Below, one piece after another: positions 13,787-27,207 of a stretch of 64,000 bases of DNA. This stretch comes from Aphelocoma coerulescens (taxonomy: Eukaryota; Chordata; Aves; Passeriformes; Corvidae). The stretch lies in NCBI RefSeq assembly GCF_041296385.1, contig NC_091015.1:91930004-91994003 (forward strand), in the 5' to 3' direction. The notes under the pieces were generated by a model. That model was not told where the DNA came from. It worked only from the letters and a program-made list of their open reading frames with translations, and made no database searches. Made by a program: the position numbers and the translations under genes. Numbering within the stretch: position 1 is the first letter of the stretch; the number at the start of each line of letters is the position of its first letter.

Positions 13787-15749
13787 TTGCTTGTTTTCAA
13801 GAATATACAGTAGGAAATCATGTTACAGAGACAGAGATCATCTCCAGGCCTGCCTTGTACTGCACTAATACTGATAACCAAGCTGTCTTTCTTTAATTAT
13901 TATTGGTTTTGTCTGTGGAAAAATTGAACTGAAACTACCCACTCAATTTTAATCCACAGACCAGCTAGCTGGGGACGCAGCCTTTCCAATTTGGATTCCA
14001 ATTTAGACAATAAAACGAGATCCTTATCCTGTCATCTGCCTGTGCCCTGCTGAGTGCACTAGAAGAACATAGCTATAAAAATCAAGCCGTTTTAGAGGTG
14101 TAGTCATGGTAGATATTTATTCAGTTCTGAGATTTAGAACCCAATAATGGTTTTGATTCTTTTGAATGATAAGCTTGTTTGCCTCAGAGTTGTAATTTTT
14201 TCTATTTTCTATGCTGATATAACTCATATATAAAAGATACTATTTAGTAGCACCCCCTGTTCTAATTAGAAGAGAGTACTGATGTCACACTTTTCATGAA
14301 AGAAAAGATTTCTCATAGTTCAAGTGTCAGGTAAAGATAATTTTAACTGAAATCAACATTGGCAGAAAAATTGGACAAGGCTTTCACTTTCCATGTCTAT
14401 CTGATTTGAACAGATTATTTTTTAATACATCACAAAAATCTGGAATTTAAAAATAGTTTGCTGTGCAGGGATTAGAATGATCATAATTTTTTTTTTAACT
14501 TTTCAGAGTAAGTGGAGACCATCTGTCTATTAATTTTTTCCCCAAGTTCTAACTGTAATTATTTTGCAGTATCACATACCTTCATATTTAATCATTCCAC
14601 TTGTATGAAAAGTTTCATTTTTGACTCATCTTAAGGGTATACAAAAACATCTTTTCCCAGCTCAGTCTGGATTGAATGTTAACCTGTAGCTCATGGCTTA
14701 AATGTTTTTCTTGCTTGGCCAAGGTACATCCTCAGATCAAAAAAACGTATCTGGTTTTTTGTACACATCTCAATTTAAATATTTGCAGAATGCAGTTAGC
14801 ACAAAATTGACATTTATCATGAGACTGTTCTTGAAATATAAGATTTACTGAGCAATTTAGATGTGGGAGGAACCCAGCTTTCATCCTGGATGCATGATGT
14901 TCTGAAAATAGAAGTGGTATTTCCGATGCTTGCTTATGATCCAGCTAAGTTGATATGTGCTGGCAAGGGGTTTTGGGAGCTGCAAACATTTCTTACTTTC
15001 AGGATGTCTTCTCAATTTTAAATCAAATCTCAGTTTCTTCCAGCTAACCATTAGATTATGGGACAATCATCCGTTTGAGTTCTGAAACTTAAAAGAACCT
15101 GTGTTCCAGGACAGTGGGATTCTGCTCAGATTCTTTATGTTTGTGGTTGTACTTCCTTTTGCAAATATGAGCATCACTTTCTGTCTTCTGAAAAATGTAT
15201 CTATGTTGTCTTTAAAATATTTTTAATTTGAAAAACAATGATAGAGAGTCTTCTTAATTAGGTCTCTGATTGTGATAGCAAACAGCAAGAGAGGAGGCTT
15301 GCAAGGATGACTTACATGACATTTTTTCCCATGTGTGCATCTTCAAGACTAGATCGAAATGAAGCCATATGTTGTTAAGCAGTCAGAGAGTGCTGTACCT
15401 GCTGGTGCCATCCTTCTATTCCAAAAGCTAGTGCATTTTTTTGAATTAACTCCTTGTGATGTATGCCAGGTACATGTGTTGGGTGAGATAGACAGCACTT
15501 CAGCTTCAGCCAGGGGAACCACTGTGCTTAAGGGCTGAGGGCTGCACTTCAAGTTCACACTTTACTTTCTCAACAGAGGAAATTCATACTTCTCTGTGTA
15601 GCACATGGCCACAAAGTTGCATGTATAGGTTGAAGACAATGATCTGTTAGCATTTTTGCTGAATTATTTGTCTATTTTGCACTTTTCAACATGCCCGGGT
15701 TTAAATTCTGGTTTAGAATTAGGCACCTGTGGAAGTGTCTGGTGCCAGC

Positions 15750-16555
15750 TCAAAGCAAGGTCAACTAGAGCAGGTTGCTCAAGATTGCATCCAGTGGGGT
15801 TGGCTCCACAACCTCTCTGACCAACCTGTTCTAGTTACTAGTTACTAGTTAACTCACAATTTTCCTCATGTTTAAGTGGATTTTCTTCAGTCTTAATTTG
15901 GGTTCATTGCCACTTGTCCTCTCACTCACTACCACTGAGAGGCCTGGCTCTTCTTTGTTCCCTTCCATGAGGTGCTTATACAGGTTGGTAAGATCCCTCT
16001 AAGCCTCTCCTTCTTGAAGCCTTTTCAGCTTTCTCAGCCTTTCTTTTTATTGCAGTGACTCAGTGCAGTTGTCATCTTTGTGGCCCCTCACTGGACTCAC
16101 TCCAGCATGTCTCTGCATGTTATGTCCTGGGAAGCCCAGAACAGGCCACTGTGCACCGCATGTGGCCTCACCTGTGCTGAGCAGAGGGGAAGGATCACCT
16201 CCCTCAGCTCACTGGCCTTGATTTTCTTAAGGCAGCTCTAGGTGCTGTAAGCCACCTTTTACTGCAAGGTCACATGGTTGGTTTATGTGCTGCTCATTAC
16301 TCAGAAAGACTTTTCTGCAAAGATTCTTTCTAGCTGGCTAGACCCCAGCCTGCACTGATGCATGGGGTTGTTCCTCCTTTGCCCCTTGTTGAACATCATG
16401 AGGTTTCTGTCAGCCCATTTCTGCAGTCTGTTGAGATCTCTCTGAATGGCAGCACAAGCCCCTGGTCTCTCAAAAGCGTCTCACAATTTTGCATCATCTG
16501 TTAACTTGCTGAGGCTGCACTCTGTCCTATCATCTACACAGTTAAGTTACGATGC
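15750..16555 (-). mobile_element. CR1 LINE fragment, 3' part, minus strand
   Basis: On the minus strand this is the end of the CR1 reverse transcriptase frame and its 3' region. Hallmarks in the + sequence are the block around GCAGGTTGCTCAAGATTGC (15771-15789), CCACTTGTCCTCTCACTCAC, GGCCTCACCTGTGCTGAGCAG near 16164 and CAGTCTGTTGAGATCTCTCTG near 16424. The usual 3' terminal octamer repeat is missing at the left edge and the 5' part is absent, so the copy is truncated at both ends. Many indels make it an old copy. A (CTAGTTA)3 microsatellite lies inside it. Confidence 0.85.
15831..15851. repeat. (CTAGTTA)3 tandem repeat
   Basis: Three perfect 7-bp units inside the CR1 fragment, probably expanded after insertion. 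Confidence 0.85.
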
Positions 16556-18444
16556 TCAAAATGCTCATCTCCACACTGATGTAATTCATGTAGTATTTTC
16601 ACCCAGCTGCCTTTCCCTTGAATTGATGAAGAGAGTCAGTAGATGTTAGGGGATAGATGTGCTAAGACCACTTCTTAATTTCCTGTAGCCTCACGAGGGG
16701 GTACAAAACAACAGTTCAGATGTGAAGGATATTGGACTTAGAAACTTTGCTGAGTCTAGTTATGAATGCTATATAAATCAGGATTTTCAGATGCAAGGCC
16801 TCATTGTAACTTCATTTTGAGCACCAAATGTATTAATTTTGGGTCTGGCTCACTGAGAGGGAAATAACTTCTAGCACATGTTTCTGGTTTTCACTGCATA
16901 GCTCTTCTACCTCACACGTGTAACATCTCTTAAATTTACTGTTACCTGCATTCAATCCTGAAGTACGTAGCTCATTCTGTTTAGATGTCTTTTTATGTAT
17001 TGCTTTATTGAATTTTTAGGACATAATACCATCCTAAAGTTACTGCTGCTGTACCTAATCTGTATTCCACATATGTCTATACATAGTAGTTCACAATTTC
17101 AAAGTCCATACTTAATGGACAATAAAAACATATTTCATAACGGTCTTCCTGGAAATATGTTATTTTTACCAGGAATATTAGTTTACTGGCTATTCATTTA
17201 AGTAGGCTCTATTTAAATGTTTCTGTAGTTTTGTTCAGGCTACAAAGTTCTAGGCCATAATTGTACTGACAGCTGTGGATCCAGTAATCCATTTGTATAA
17301 AAATCAAAGTATTACTCACAATCTTAAAGATGAAAATTGATAAAATGCTGGAATAGAATTTAAACATGGAAGTCAGAGAAGGATAGAAAAAAACGTTTAT
17401 GACTGGAATATTTATAAGGTTAAATTAATTTAAAATGTGATTCATACTGTGATGTGAAGAGTGAGGGTAGCTTCATTAATTAAATAAATAAATAAACCAG
17501 AAATAAACCTCTTCTCTACTGATTGGACCATATTCTAGTCTTACAGAATTATCTGAATATTTTTGCTTCTGTAAGTATGTCTAGAACTTGCTACATAGAC
17601 GTGCCCAATTTGTAGAGGAACTATTTGTCTGACAGGTCTAATACCCTGTGACTTCTGTAGCCAGAATGTGTCTGTCAAGTGGATCACCTGGTAGTACCAC
17701 ATGTCATGAGTGGGACCAACAAGGTGTGCTGACCCTGGCTAGTCTGTTTGCCTGAGAAGTTGAGAGGAGTTTATACTCCTAAAGAAGGCATTATTATTTG
17801 GCACTCCAATGCAGAGCATTTTATCCACATTCAGTTTCTCACTGAGCAGTGACAAACTGAAATGGAAGGAAAGGCAAATGCACTTAAAGTCAGTGTGGTA
17901 GGCTCAGAAAAGTACAGTGGCAATAGTGGAGTGTCTGAGCTGTGGTCACCCTTGGCTCTGATGGCTCTGATACAGTCAGTTAAGACACAGGGAGCATATG
18001 CTGCAGTGGAGCAAGATGGAATCTGACAGTTTGAGATTCCTGCCGGGGGCATGAAAGATGTAAAATAGGATTGGGGCAGTTTGGGATATGGAGAAAGAAG
18101 GCTGAATTCAGGGCAGGTGTAATCCACATTGTCATAGGGCCCGGCTTTTTATGGACTCATTCAGGTGGTCAAGACTTTCATAAAATATTAGGACAGATGT
18201 CACAAATTTATTTGGGTAAATAAGATAAGCTTGAGCCCTGTGGAAGAAAGTGAAAACTTCAGAATAACTGTGTGGTCAGCTACCCCCATAAAGCTGAATT
18301 TGCCAGACACAGTAATTATGTCAAATGTCCTGAGCTAGTTATAGACTGACAAGGAATTAATTTTTTTTTTTCCCAGAAGTAATAATTTATTCTTTGCCCA
18401 GATACAAACTTACAAAGGGCTTGAAGGAGAAAGGGAAAGGTGCC
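16556..18444. other. Intronic sequence, nothing recognised
   Basis: Unique AT-rich DNA with a short AAAT repeat at 17480-17496 and a T-run near 18361-18371. A 98-codon minus-strand frame (17831-18127) has no recognisable features. Confidence 0.5.
17480..17496. repeat. (AAAT)n microsatellite
   Basis: Four AAAT units. Confidence 0.75.
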
Positions 18445-18450
18445 CATCTT
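18445..18450. repeat. Target-site duplication, left copy (CATCTT)
   Basis: Matches 18872-18877 exactly on the other side of the solo LTR. Confidence 0.75.
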
Positions 18451-18871
18451 TGTGGTGTTGTATTTCCCACCGATTCATTTATTAAATGCCTTTCACATTA
18501 TTCCCCCGCCACGTTCCCCTGCCCTGGCCACTCCCTCGGGCTCTCCCTGTTGGTTCCTGTACCCCAACTCTGCCCATGTACTGCCCCTGAGCCCCTGAGA
18601 AAACCCCCTGCACCCGGATCACGAGGTCTCTCTGCCTCTGGAGATCGCTGGGACAAGATGTAAGATTAAAGATCCTCTTAAACCCTCATGGGGAGACTCT
18701 TCTTGCCTCCTTCCCCATCACTGTGTTGTAGAGCTGAGAGCTGCCGGAGCAAAACTGCGGAGCCGTCCGAAAAGGGCTACGGGAGGGCGAGATGACTGCC
18801 CTGCCCTAAGCAGCTCTGCTGAGCTCCCAGGGAAAGCTGCAGCTTGCTAAACCAAACCTAGCACTACAACA
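18451..18871 (+). mobile_element. Solo LTR of an endogenous retrovirus, plus strand
   Basis: A 421-bp element beginning TGTGGTGTTG and ending CACTACAACA, flanked by a perfect 6-bp target duplication CATCTT (18445-18450 and 18872-18877). Inside, an inverted CCAAT box (TGTTGGTTCC, about 18549-18558) is followed by a CATGAG-type block near GATCACGAGGTCTCTCTG. Further on are ATTAAA (18665-18670) and a TCTTCTTGCCTCC tract, the layout of an avian retroviral LTR. It is much more GC-rich than the intron around it. It shares long stretches with the minus-strand LTR at 26787-27201. No retroviral genes adjoin it, so it arose as or was reduced to a solo LTR. A 6-bp duplication is typical of beta- and alpha-like retroviruses; the family name is not known to me. 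Confidence 0.85.
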
Positions 18872-18877
18872 CATCTT
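18872..18877. repeat. Target-site duplication, right copy (CATCTT)
   Basis: Matches 18445-18450; fixes the 3' end of the LTR at 18871. Confidence 0.75.
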
Positions 18878-21800
18878 ATGTCAGATAGCCCTTCACTTCA
18901 AGTGATGCCGCACTTGTGCTTAGCAGGCCGTTCTTCTGCAGCGGTGAGAAAGGCTGCCCGATCTGTCACATGCATACCTTGTGTCAGAGCTCTAAAGAGT
19001 GAATTGCCATGAAGGCAGGCTTCTGGTCACGAGTTTCAGTTGATTCTCAGGTGATGCTAATGATGATATGTCTCGTTGCCCTCTGCTGAAGAAGTTATTG
19101 AAAGAATCCTTTCCTTTCAGATATATTTCTGAAAATGTAACTCAGCTCTGAGAAGATGGTATCATCGTCTGCTATTCCTGCTGTCCCAATGATTCCAGGT
19201 TATATCTGCACAGTTTCGAAGAAAAATAGGGATTGCATTCACCTTCTCTTTTTCCTGTCTGCAATGCAGTTTGAGACTGGATTTTAAATGCAGCCAGGCC
19301 TTCTTACTTATGATGTCCTGTTTAGGAAGACACCAACAGTAAGGCCAAGCACCCTGTACAAGCCAGAACAAATTACCTGTTTTTTCTAAGCAGCATTTGC
19401 TCTGGGTTTACAGGATTTAAATTTATGTGTCTAATCTAACTACTGACATGTGCGAAATATAGCTGCTTCATATACTTGGAATCAAGTTGCTTAATATACC
19501 AACATTTTTAATATCATGTTTTATGGACAACCTCACTTGCATAGTAATCTACTTTCTTCAACTCCTACTGATCTGAGTAAAATCTGAACCTGAAATCTGC
19601 TTAGGAAAAAATAAAAGAATCTGTTAATTGTTTGCAATAAATATATTTATTCATTGGATAAATAGTATTTGAGATTCCAGTGTGCTTGGTCTTGTCACAG
19701 GTTCCATTAATGCTTTTTATAATAGACAGGAGATGGGAAGAAGAGATAATAGTTCTGAAAAAAAGGAAACAGAAAAAAAATCTAAAAAACCCCCCAGGTA
19801 ACTCATGTTAAAGGTTTTTGGAGGTACAGCTCTTTGAGCACAGGTGCTGGTAGCAGCAACACTGAAGTTCTGTCAGAAGACCCTATTGTTTTGGGTTGGA
19901 GTGGACAGGAGTTACCTGGGCAGTCAGGCCACCATGTGTACAAACACCATCTACTGTAGGAGAGTTTTTCCTCATGTAGCTATACCAGGGAATCCTTGGT
20001 CCTTTTCTCCTGCTACTGATGATATGTTCACTCATGCACTTTGGTATTTTGGGATTCCACCCGGCACCAGGTCAGCTCTCCCTGTGAGAAAAGCAGGTGA
20101 GGGTGCTGGCTGTCAATGCTGAGATCACCTCTTGTCAGTGTCTCCAGTTCTGTGCTCTGCAGCTCTCTGGAACTGACCTGGCACACAGGGGAGTCACTCG
20201 GTGATGGAGTGCAACCTGGATACTTGTGCAGATTATTTTAATTATGTATTAATTCTTGAAAGTGCTTCTGCTACTGTAAAGAGGACTTCATAGAGCGTGT
20301 CAATCTTGAGAAGGCAGCCTTTATGTGTAATATGGAAACTTTAATGGCATTATGGGCTCACAGTGCTGCAGAAGAATGTGTTTTCAAATTTTTCTGTTTT
20401 TCAGTGGTGAAAAGAATGACTTAAGAAAAATAGGACACAAAACTTGTGGCCATTATTAGTGTGTATCACCAAAAATTTCACATGCAATTTTTAGTAGTGT
20501 TTAGTTTTAGACAGAGGTCAAGAAGTCCATTCTTATCTGATCCCAAACAACTGCTTCAATATGTTTCAAGTACTGATCTTGCCTCATTTTCAAACTGCCT
20601 GAATTTGTCTTGCATACTTCTGTGGAAAACTGTATTCCCCCAAGACTGACTTCTGGGGAATGCTGGGTTGCTTCTCTCTTGCTCAGCTTCAGTTTAACAC
20701 CACAGATTGTTTCTTGCCTGGCCCTTTTTATGCACAGTGTTCAACTCTACTACTGTTTCCCACTTCATTTTTGAAGCTATTAACTTGGCAATGTCATCTG
20801 ATAATGGGTTAAATGCCCAATGGAATTCCAGATGTATCAGATCTACTTTTCCTTTCTTTTTACTCCATGAAAGAAATTGTGCTGTGTGAAACCTTAATAA
20901 CATCAAATGCATATACTTCTTTTCCTTTTGAATTATAAATGAATTTTTAGCTTTGGAAGTCAGCCTAGACTTGAGATGTTAGTTTTGATTTTTTCCACCT
21001 TTCGTAAATAGGTGTGATACTTTGTAATGTCTGTTTAGCAATTGCCACCCCCAGCTTGACAGAGTAACAAAATGTGTGATTACCTCTGTTTATTTCACTT
21101 TCAGACTGGACATGATATAGTTCATCATGGGAGATAGAGTATACTATATTATTCAAATTCTCCTTACCATTGCCCCTGAGTATAACATCACTCTTGTTGA
21201 AAACAGGCCAGATATAATATTATCTGTACAGATCACTTCTGTTCCAGTCCATCCTAACAGCAAAGCTGTTTTGTATTGAAGTCAAAACTATGAAGTTATC
21301 ATGTGCAGTGTTGTGTTGAACTATATTTCTCAACATAAGAAATTGTTGAAATTGAGATTCTTAGAATTTTATCAGTGGGTCTTTTCATGTTTTCTTTATA
21401 AACTTTTTGCTTACTCATTGTTTTCTTTAAAATGAAAAAAACATTAGGATCTGGATATAATTTTTGACAATTGAAGAGTAGGAATACCTCCCAGCCAGCA
21501 CTCATTGATCTGGTTTTGAGCAGAGCTTTTACTACATGATGGGGAGTAAAAATCTGTCTCTGCTCTTGACGCTGACAACCCTTAAGCTAACTTGCAAATA
21601 CTGATCTTCCTCAGAATGGCCACAACACTCATTGCTTTCTTAAGCAAACTTATCGTTTTGAACTGTGAGCTTTAGCATTTCTGTACTGTGAAAAATTAGT
21701 TTTGTGAAGTCTAGAACAGATTTTATGTGATTCATATTCAGGGAGAAAAAAAAGATAAATCGGTTTCCTCGCTTTTCATATTAGCTCTGTTTTGCCAGTG

Positions 21801-24800
21801 AGAACAGATTTAGCTTTTTGATTGGACTATTTCCAAGATGCACTGAACAAGTAATGTAAAAACTCAATTTTACAATCAGCTTTTAAGCCTAGATTAAGAT
21901 ATTCAAAGAGAAAGAAGTTACAGAGTTAGTGAATGATGCCATAACTCAGTTGAGAAGCCCTCAAAATTTCATTTAGTGTAATTAGAGAAAAGAAAGCTAA
22001 AATAAATGCAAAGCTGGTAACTTCTATGTATATGTAATATTTCTGAACATGGAACATGGTGATTTAGATGAACATGAAGAGGAAAATACTACTTAGCGGC
22101 ATGAGCTTTAGTGAAAACTAACTGGATTCTGGATCTACCAGGCATGGGAAAGAAAGAATTTTAATTAGTTGTTTTGAACAAGTGATGTTGAGGCATCGTA
22201 GAGAGGGATTTGCATAGGTAGCCAAGAACTCAATTTTCCTATGGTTCAGTAACCTTTTCACCAAAACAAAGGACTTTCAAAGAATTGTATCTGCCAATGT
22301 ATCTGCTCAGCTAGTTACTTGAGATCTGGGTTTCATTTCCCTTGTCTGCTGTTTCAGCAGAGTCAGCAGAGAAAATTTGTGCTTTTATTTAACCAAATAC
22401 AGTTTAACATTTTTCTGCATAATTGTGCAGACTTTCCAGAAAGTATTAGACAGTCCCTTACACAGGATGAGGATCACTGCCCTATCTTAACACTTTAAAG
22501 TGTTACAACTTTGCTAATTTGAAGTGCTTTGAGGACTGCAGTCAAAGCAGGTATCAAACAAGCCATCCCAGCAGTTGAATTCTTCTATTAAAAGGTTCTT
22601 AGGTATGAACTCAGTGCTACCATAAGTGACAGACTAACTGGTCTCTTAAATTTTTACAAGTGATAAAAGTATATAGCTAAGCCTCCTGCATTTTTTTTTC
22701 AATGCAATGTGAGAACCTGTAATATTTGTGAAGTTACTTCCCTGGTATATAATGGGCCACATTTGCATTGGAAAATTTTGCAATAATTAAGTAACAAGCA
22801 GCTTTCACTACTTGTCCAATTTACTCTCTGCTTTGGTCTCCTGACTGTGGAGAGAAAGATGGTCTTTTTGACAGCTCAACAGAACAATAATATGGGAATT
22901 CAGGGGTATGCTTTTGTTTTTCATGAGTGTTGGTAAGATGGCCCAAAACAGGCCGCAGGCTTTTAGGAAAAAGTCTGCAATTCAGCTGTAGCAATATCAG
23001 CTGCATGGTAATAGGTGCAGACAGGGAATTTGATACTTGCTTCAATATTCAGACAGTGAGCAATAGAGGGGTTATAGAAAAGCCAAAAAAAACCCCAAAG
23101 AAGCTGCATATAAAACTTCCAAAGTTGACTGAGCACTTGTTTTTGAATCTGATCAGAGTTTTAGTCTAACTCTGGCTACTAGTACAGCTCTTCATGATTT
23201 ACCTGGTTGACAGACCTTTGGGACTGGACCAGGACACAAAGTTCTGTTGAAAAGTTCTAGCTCAGTATTGAAATGTGTAGATTATATACAAGATGAAAAG
23301 ATTCAATATTTAACTGTCTTGTGAGACTTCATGTTCTGGATGTAGAGAATGTATAAATAAAAAGGTGATTTCATCCTTTTGTTTACAAAACAAAATTTCA
23401 AAGGATTGGTTTAGTTGTCAAGGACCTTTCACAACATTTTATATTGTAATATTCTTCAAAGAATAAAGATGATTGAAAATATTATTGCTTTCAGTATTAC
23501 TAGTATGATATCTGTAAGATATTTTCTTCAAAATTCTGTAAGGATACCCTTTTACTCTTTAGGAATATTCTCTTTAATGCCTTTGTATAATTTTTAAAAA
23601 TACAATGTATTTCTTACATCTGTCTTCACTAAATGGCTGACCTATGAACCTAGTCTGATGTGTAGTATCTCCTATGTTGTATTTCTTCTGGTAGGCAATG
23701 AATAATGGAAGAAATATTATTTTAATAGGGAACTGATTCTGGTTTTCCCCTCTGCACCTTAGTGGTGGAAAAAGCCAGAATAAAAAGGCTCTCTGCTTAC
23801 AGAAAAGTTCCAGATCTGTCTAAAGGTTACATTTACTTTTTGTCAGCTTGCATTAATATAATTTTAGTCATTTTCCATAATAAATGTGTGATTAAAGGTT
23901 ATCCATATAGCTAAATAGCTGTTATTACCATGTGCCGTTTTAGTTACTTGGATAATTTGTCAACTTTGTATACAAACAGACAGTTAACAAATAAGAACTT
24001 TCACTCCCATAGTTAAAATCATAAATCAATAGCAATTTTTCATGGGTTGATCCAGCTGCTTATCACCCACCTAATAGACCCAATTACCTTTACATTCATC
24101 TAACATTTTAGGTTAGAAAGTAGTTTTCTGTTGCCTTTATGTTCATGCACTGAAAAGTAAATTTAACACTCATTAGTTCTTACGTATGTGATTCTTGGTA
24201 CTGCCTCCTTCTAGTAAACTTGTGTTTCTCTGTTGCCTGGTGTTTCTGGTGGTATCAGTTGCTCCTTTATGCAGTTGTGTGGATACTGCTCTGTAACAAT
24301 CACCAAGTTGCCAGCATCACAGATTAAGGTTATTTCAAATACAGAACTGGAGGCATCATCCTGGGCTGTCCTCCAGTTCCTTGAAGCTGGAACTAACATC
24401 AGCTCTTTCTCATAAACTTACCAAACAACCTTCTAAGAGCAGAGCGAGTATAGTTTTGACACCTCAACTCAAATTACATGGGATTGGCTGCTTTTGTGAT
24501 GTTTTAATACCTTTTTTTAAAGTTCCAGCAAAAATTTCAGTGACCAGCCTGAACTGGGTTGTCCTTGTCCCACATGTGCTTCCTCTGACTCTTTCTTTTT
24601 CTCCTGTTCTTCAGCCTTGCTGAATTATAAAAGCCGGTTGTGCTCCCTTCTCAGACTTCAATTCCTTCATCTAAATTCACCAAACTCTTCTAATTTCACC
24701 TTTTGCCAGTTTTTATTTTCTCTGTTAAAAAGACAGAATTAACTGAACAAATTCTGAACAGCAGAATACTGACGGAGTCTCCAACGGGCCTTGCTACATT

Positions 24801-26780
24801 ATGTCCAAGACAGTACTTTGAAGTTAGCCCAGCTTTCAGTGGGGACTGGACCAAATGTTGCCAAGTTCTCCCATAAAAATGATAAACAAAATCTTTCCTG
24901 CTTCCTGCAGAATCTGCTCCTGTTTCATGGGAGTGTTTCATGTTGACACATCTGGTGGAGAATACAGAAATAACAACCTATAAGGTATATATGACTACCA
25001 TGCTGTCTCTTCAGTGCCAAATTCAGACAATATATTGACATTGAGACTATTCTTTGTTAGCTACAGGGGCCTTCCCACTACTGTGGAGGCACAGTAGGAG
25101 TTTACTTCTGGCTCCAACAGGCATAAGCCGCAGGAAAGGAAGTAGCTAAATAAAAAGAAGAAACATCCTGGCTCTGTATTTTCTTCTGTAGGGGGCAGAA
25201 GGAATGGAGAGAAAAGGAAAGAATTGTTTACGTGGAAAGAGGCAAAGGTGAAGGAAGAGTCCTGTGAAGGGAGGTTTCTTGGAAGCAGCTGGGTGAAGCT
25301 AATGTGAAGAGGCTGTAAGGGAGAAGAACTGGGAAGGGCTGTGATGTGTGATTTCACACAGTGACAGGCTTTGTGTGTGTGTATTGGGAATTTCCTGCAT
25401 GGAATATACTTTCTTCAAGGTGAAGGCCGTCTGGCTTCTGTCTGAATTATTTCCCTAAGGAAGTGCTGAATTTAGAATGAATCATCTTCTCAAAACATAG
25501 AGAAAACCCCTTTCTATTATTTACCAAGGACAACACAGAACAAATATTGTAGCTGAAATAGTCATATAAAGTGTGAGCATACTTTAAATAATTTATCTAA
25601 AACAATGGTCAGCATGAGGCTCTTGGCTTGATCTTCATGTTAAGGATTAACTCTTCTGCAGAAGGGATATCCTTGTGCAGTTTATTGATATTGAGAGGAT
25701 GAGGAGCTTCAGGTTACTAGTGCTGGGGTATTTTACCTGCTCTAGCAGTTAGCTATCCCAGGAAAAAAAAAGGCAATATCTTCATGTACGGAAGCATGTT
25801 TCCTTAAGGGAATTTCAGTTATATTACACCATATTTATTTGGAAATTAATGTTACGGTACCAAAGACCAGAACGAGGAAGATACTGAAAAAATGTGTGGT
25901 AATTCTTATTTTTAGGTGACTGTCTCCATGCATCCAGGGTTTGAGTTAACACTCAAACCGCAGTACTCACAGAACTCACAGAACTATGTGCCTCAGAAAA
26001 GAATCAATCTCATATTCACTGAATGTTTCTTACCCAGCATCAAAGCACAGGCTGTTTAAGGCACCTTACAAGAAATACACTCTCAGTCTTAGGTCTTCAG
26101 TACCTTTTTCTGCTCCACTGGGAAAATAGCTTTCCTCAGTGTTACTGTCTGCACACTTACCCTGAAGGCATCTTTCAAAAGTTGGTGTGAAGAAAATTTG
26201 GCTGTGGTAATGCCTTTTATAATGGAGTTTCTTAACTAAAATAATGTATTGTTTTCTATACGCGATAGAGGTTTCAATAGGAAAGACAGGGAAGAGCCCA
26301 GTGGTTACATTCAACTTAGTCACTGCTTTGATTTCTCACAAAATAGTATATCTAGTTCTATCACATTGTGCATGAGTGCTTTAATAGCTGAACTACTGGA
26401 TTAAGAGGGAGGTGGGAATGAAGAAACTAGACCTCACTTTATCTTCTAGGGTATTGTACTGTTTTCTTTAAAGCATGACAACCATTACCGTACTTTCTGT
26501 GCAATGCTGTCAGTAAGGCATGATTGAAGAACACAGTTTTATGGGTACTAATAGGCTGTGGTGTCATTTAGGCACCAGACTGCTCCATTGCCTTAGGGCA
26601 GAGATGATTCTACCTCTTCACTATTGATTTCTCTAATTGGCCATTTCTGATTGTGTTTTAGATGCTTGTTGGGTTTGGATCAGATCCAAATGCTGCCACT
26701 GGGACTGAAAGAATATCATAGTACACTGCTATCTAAACTGCTCCGCTGTGTAGAAGCAGCAAAATGTAAAATTTAAGAAG
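18878..26780. other. 7.9 kb intronic stretch without gene
   Basis: AT-rich unique DNA. No CR1, LTR or conserved reading frame was recognised. A short (GT)n run lies near 25372-25382. The part around 23870-24130 is rich in homeobox-like TAAT/ATTA and GATA motifs, but I cannot tell conservation from one sequence. Confidence 0.45.
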
Positions 26781-26786
26781 GCTGAG
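26781..26786. repeat. Target-site duplication, left copy (GCTGAG)
   Basis: Exact match to 27202-27207, the signature of retroviral integration. Confidence 0.85.
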
Positions 26787-27201
26787 TGTTGTAAAGCTAG
26801 ATTTAGCTTAGCAGGCTGTAGCTCCCTGAGAGCTCAGCGAGGGTTTCCTAGGGCCATGCGAGCAGTCGCATCCCGCAGTCCATGTTGGATGGCCCCGCGA
26901 TCTGGCTCCGGCAGCCAGCAGCGCTACAACACAGTGATGATAAAAGAGGTCGAGAAGGGTCTCCCCCCGTGGGTGAAGAGGATTTTAATCTCACATCTTG
27001 TCCCAGCGATCTCCGGAGGTAGAGAGACCTCATGACCAGAGCGTGGGGTGGTTTTGTCAGGGGCCCAGGGGTGGTCCCTGGGCGGGGTTGGAGTACAGGA
27101 ACCAATAGGGAGAGCCTGAGGGAGTGGCCAAGGCTAAGGCAGGGAATAGGGCGGGGGAACAGTCTGGGATAGGAAAAAGCGTGGGTGAACAGGTCGCTAC
27201 A
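26787..27201 (-). mobile_element. Solo LTR of the same family, minus strand, inserted in a CR1
   Basis: A 415-bp element with TG...CA ends: on the minus strand it starts TGTAGCGACC and ends CTTTACAACA. It is bounded by a perfect 6-bp duplication GCTGAG (26781-26786 and 27202-27207). Internal blocks match the plus-strand LTR at 18451-18871: CCCCCGCC, GGCCACTCCCTC, the inverted CCAAT box CTATTGGTTCC, GGAGATCGCTGGGACAAGATG and ATTAAA. The first 20-40 bases at the U3 end differ between the two copies. The right flank continues directly as CR1 sequence, so the LTR landed inside an existing CR1. No internal viral genes are present. Confidence 0.9.
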
Positions 27202-27207
27202 GCTGAG
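27202..27207. repeat. Target-site duplication, right copy (GCTGAG)
   Basis: Exact match to 26781-26786; belongs to the CR1 target sequence. Confidence 0.85.

Larger units (their letters stand above)
2880..15749. other. 12.9 kb intronic stretch without gene
   Basis: AT-rich unique DNA. It contains only short simple repeats (T-run near 7907-7919, TTTTG repeat at 11825-11850, a 14-bp tandem at 13759-13786) and scattered chance open frames under 100 codons with no domain similarity. No CR1 or LTR was recognised here. Confidence 0.5.
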
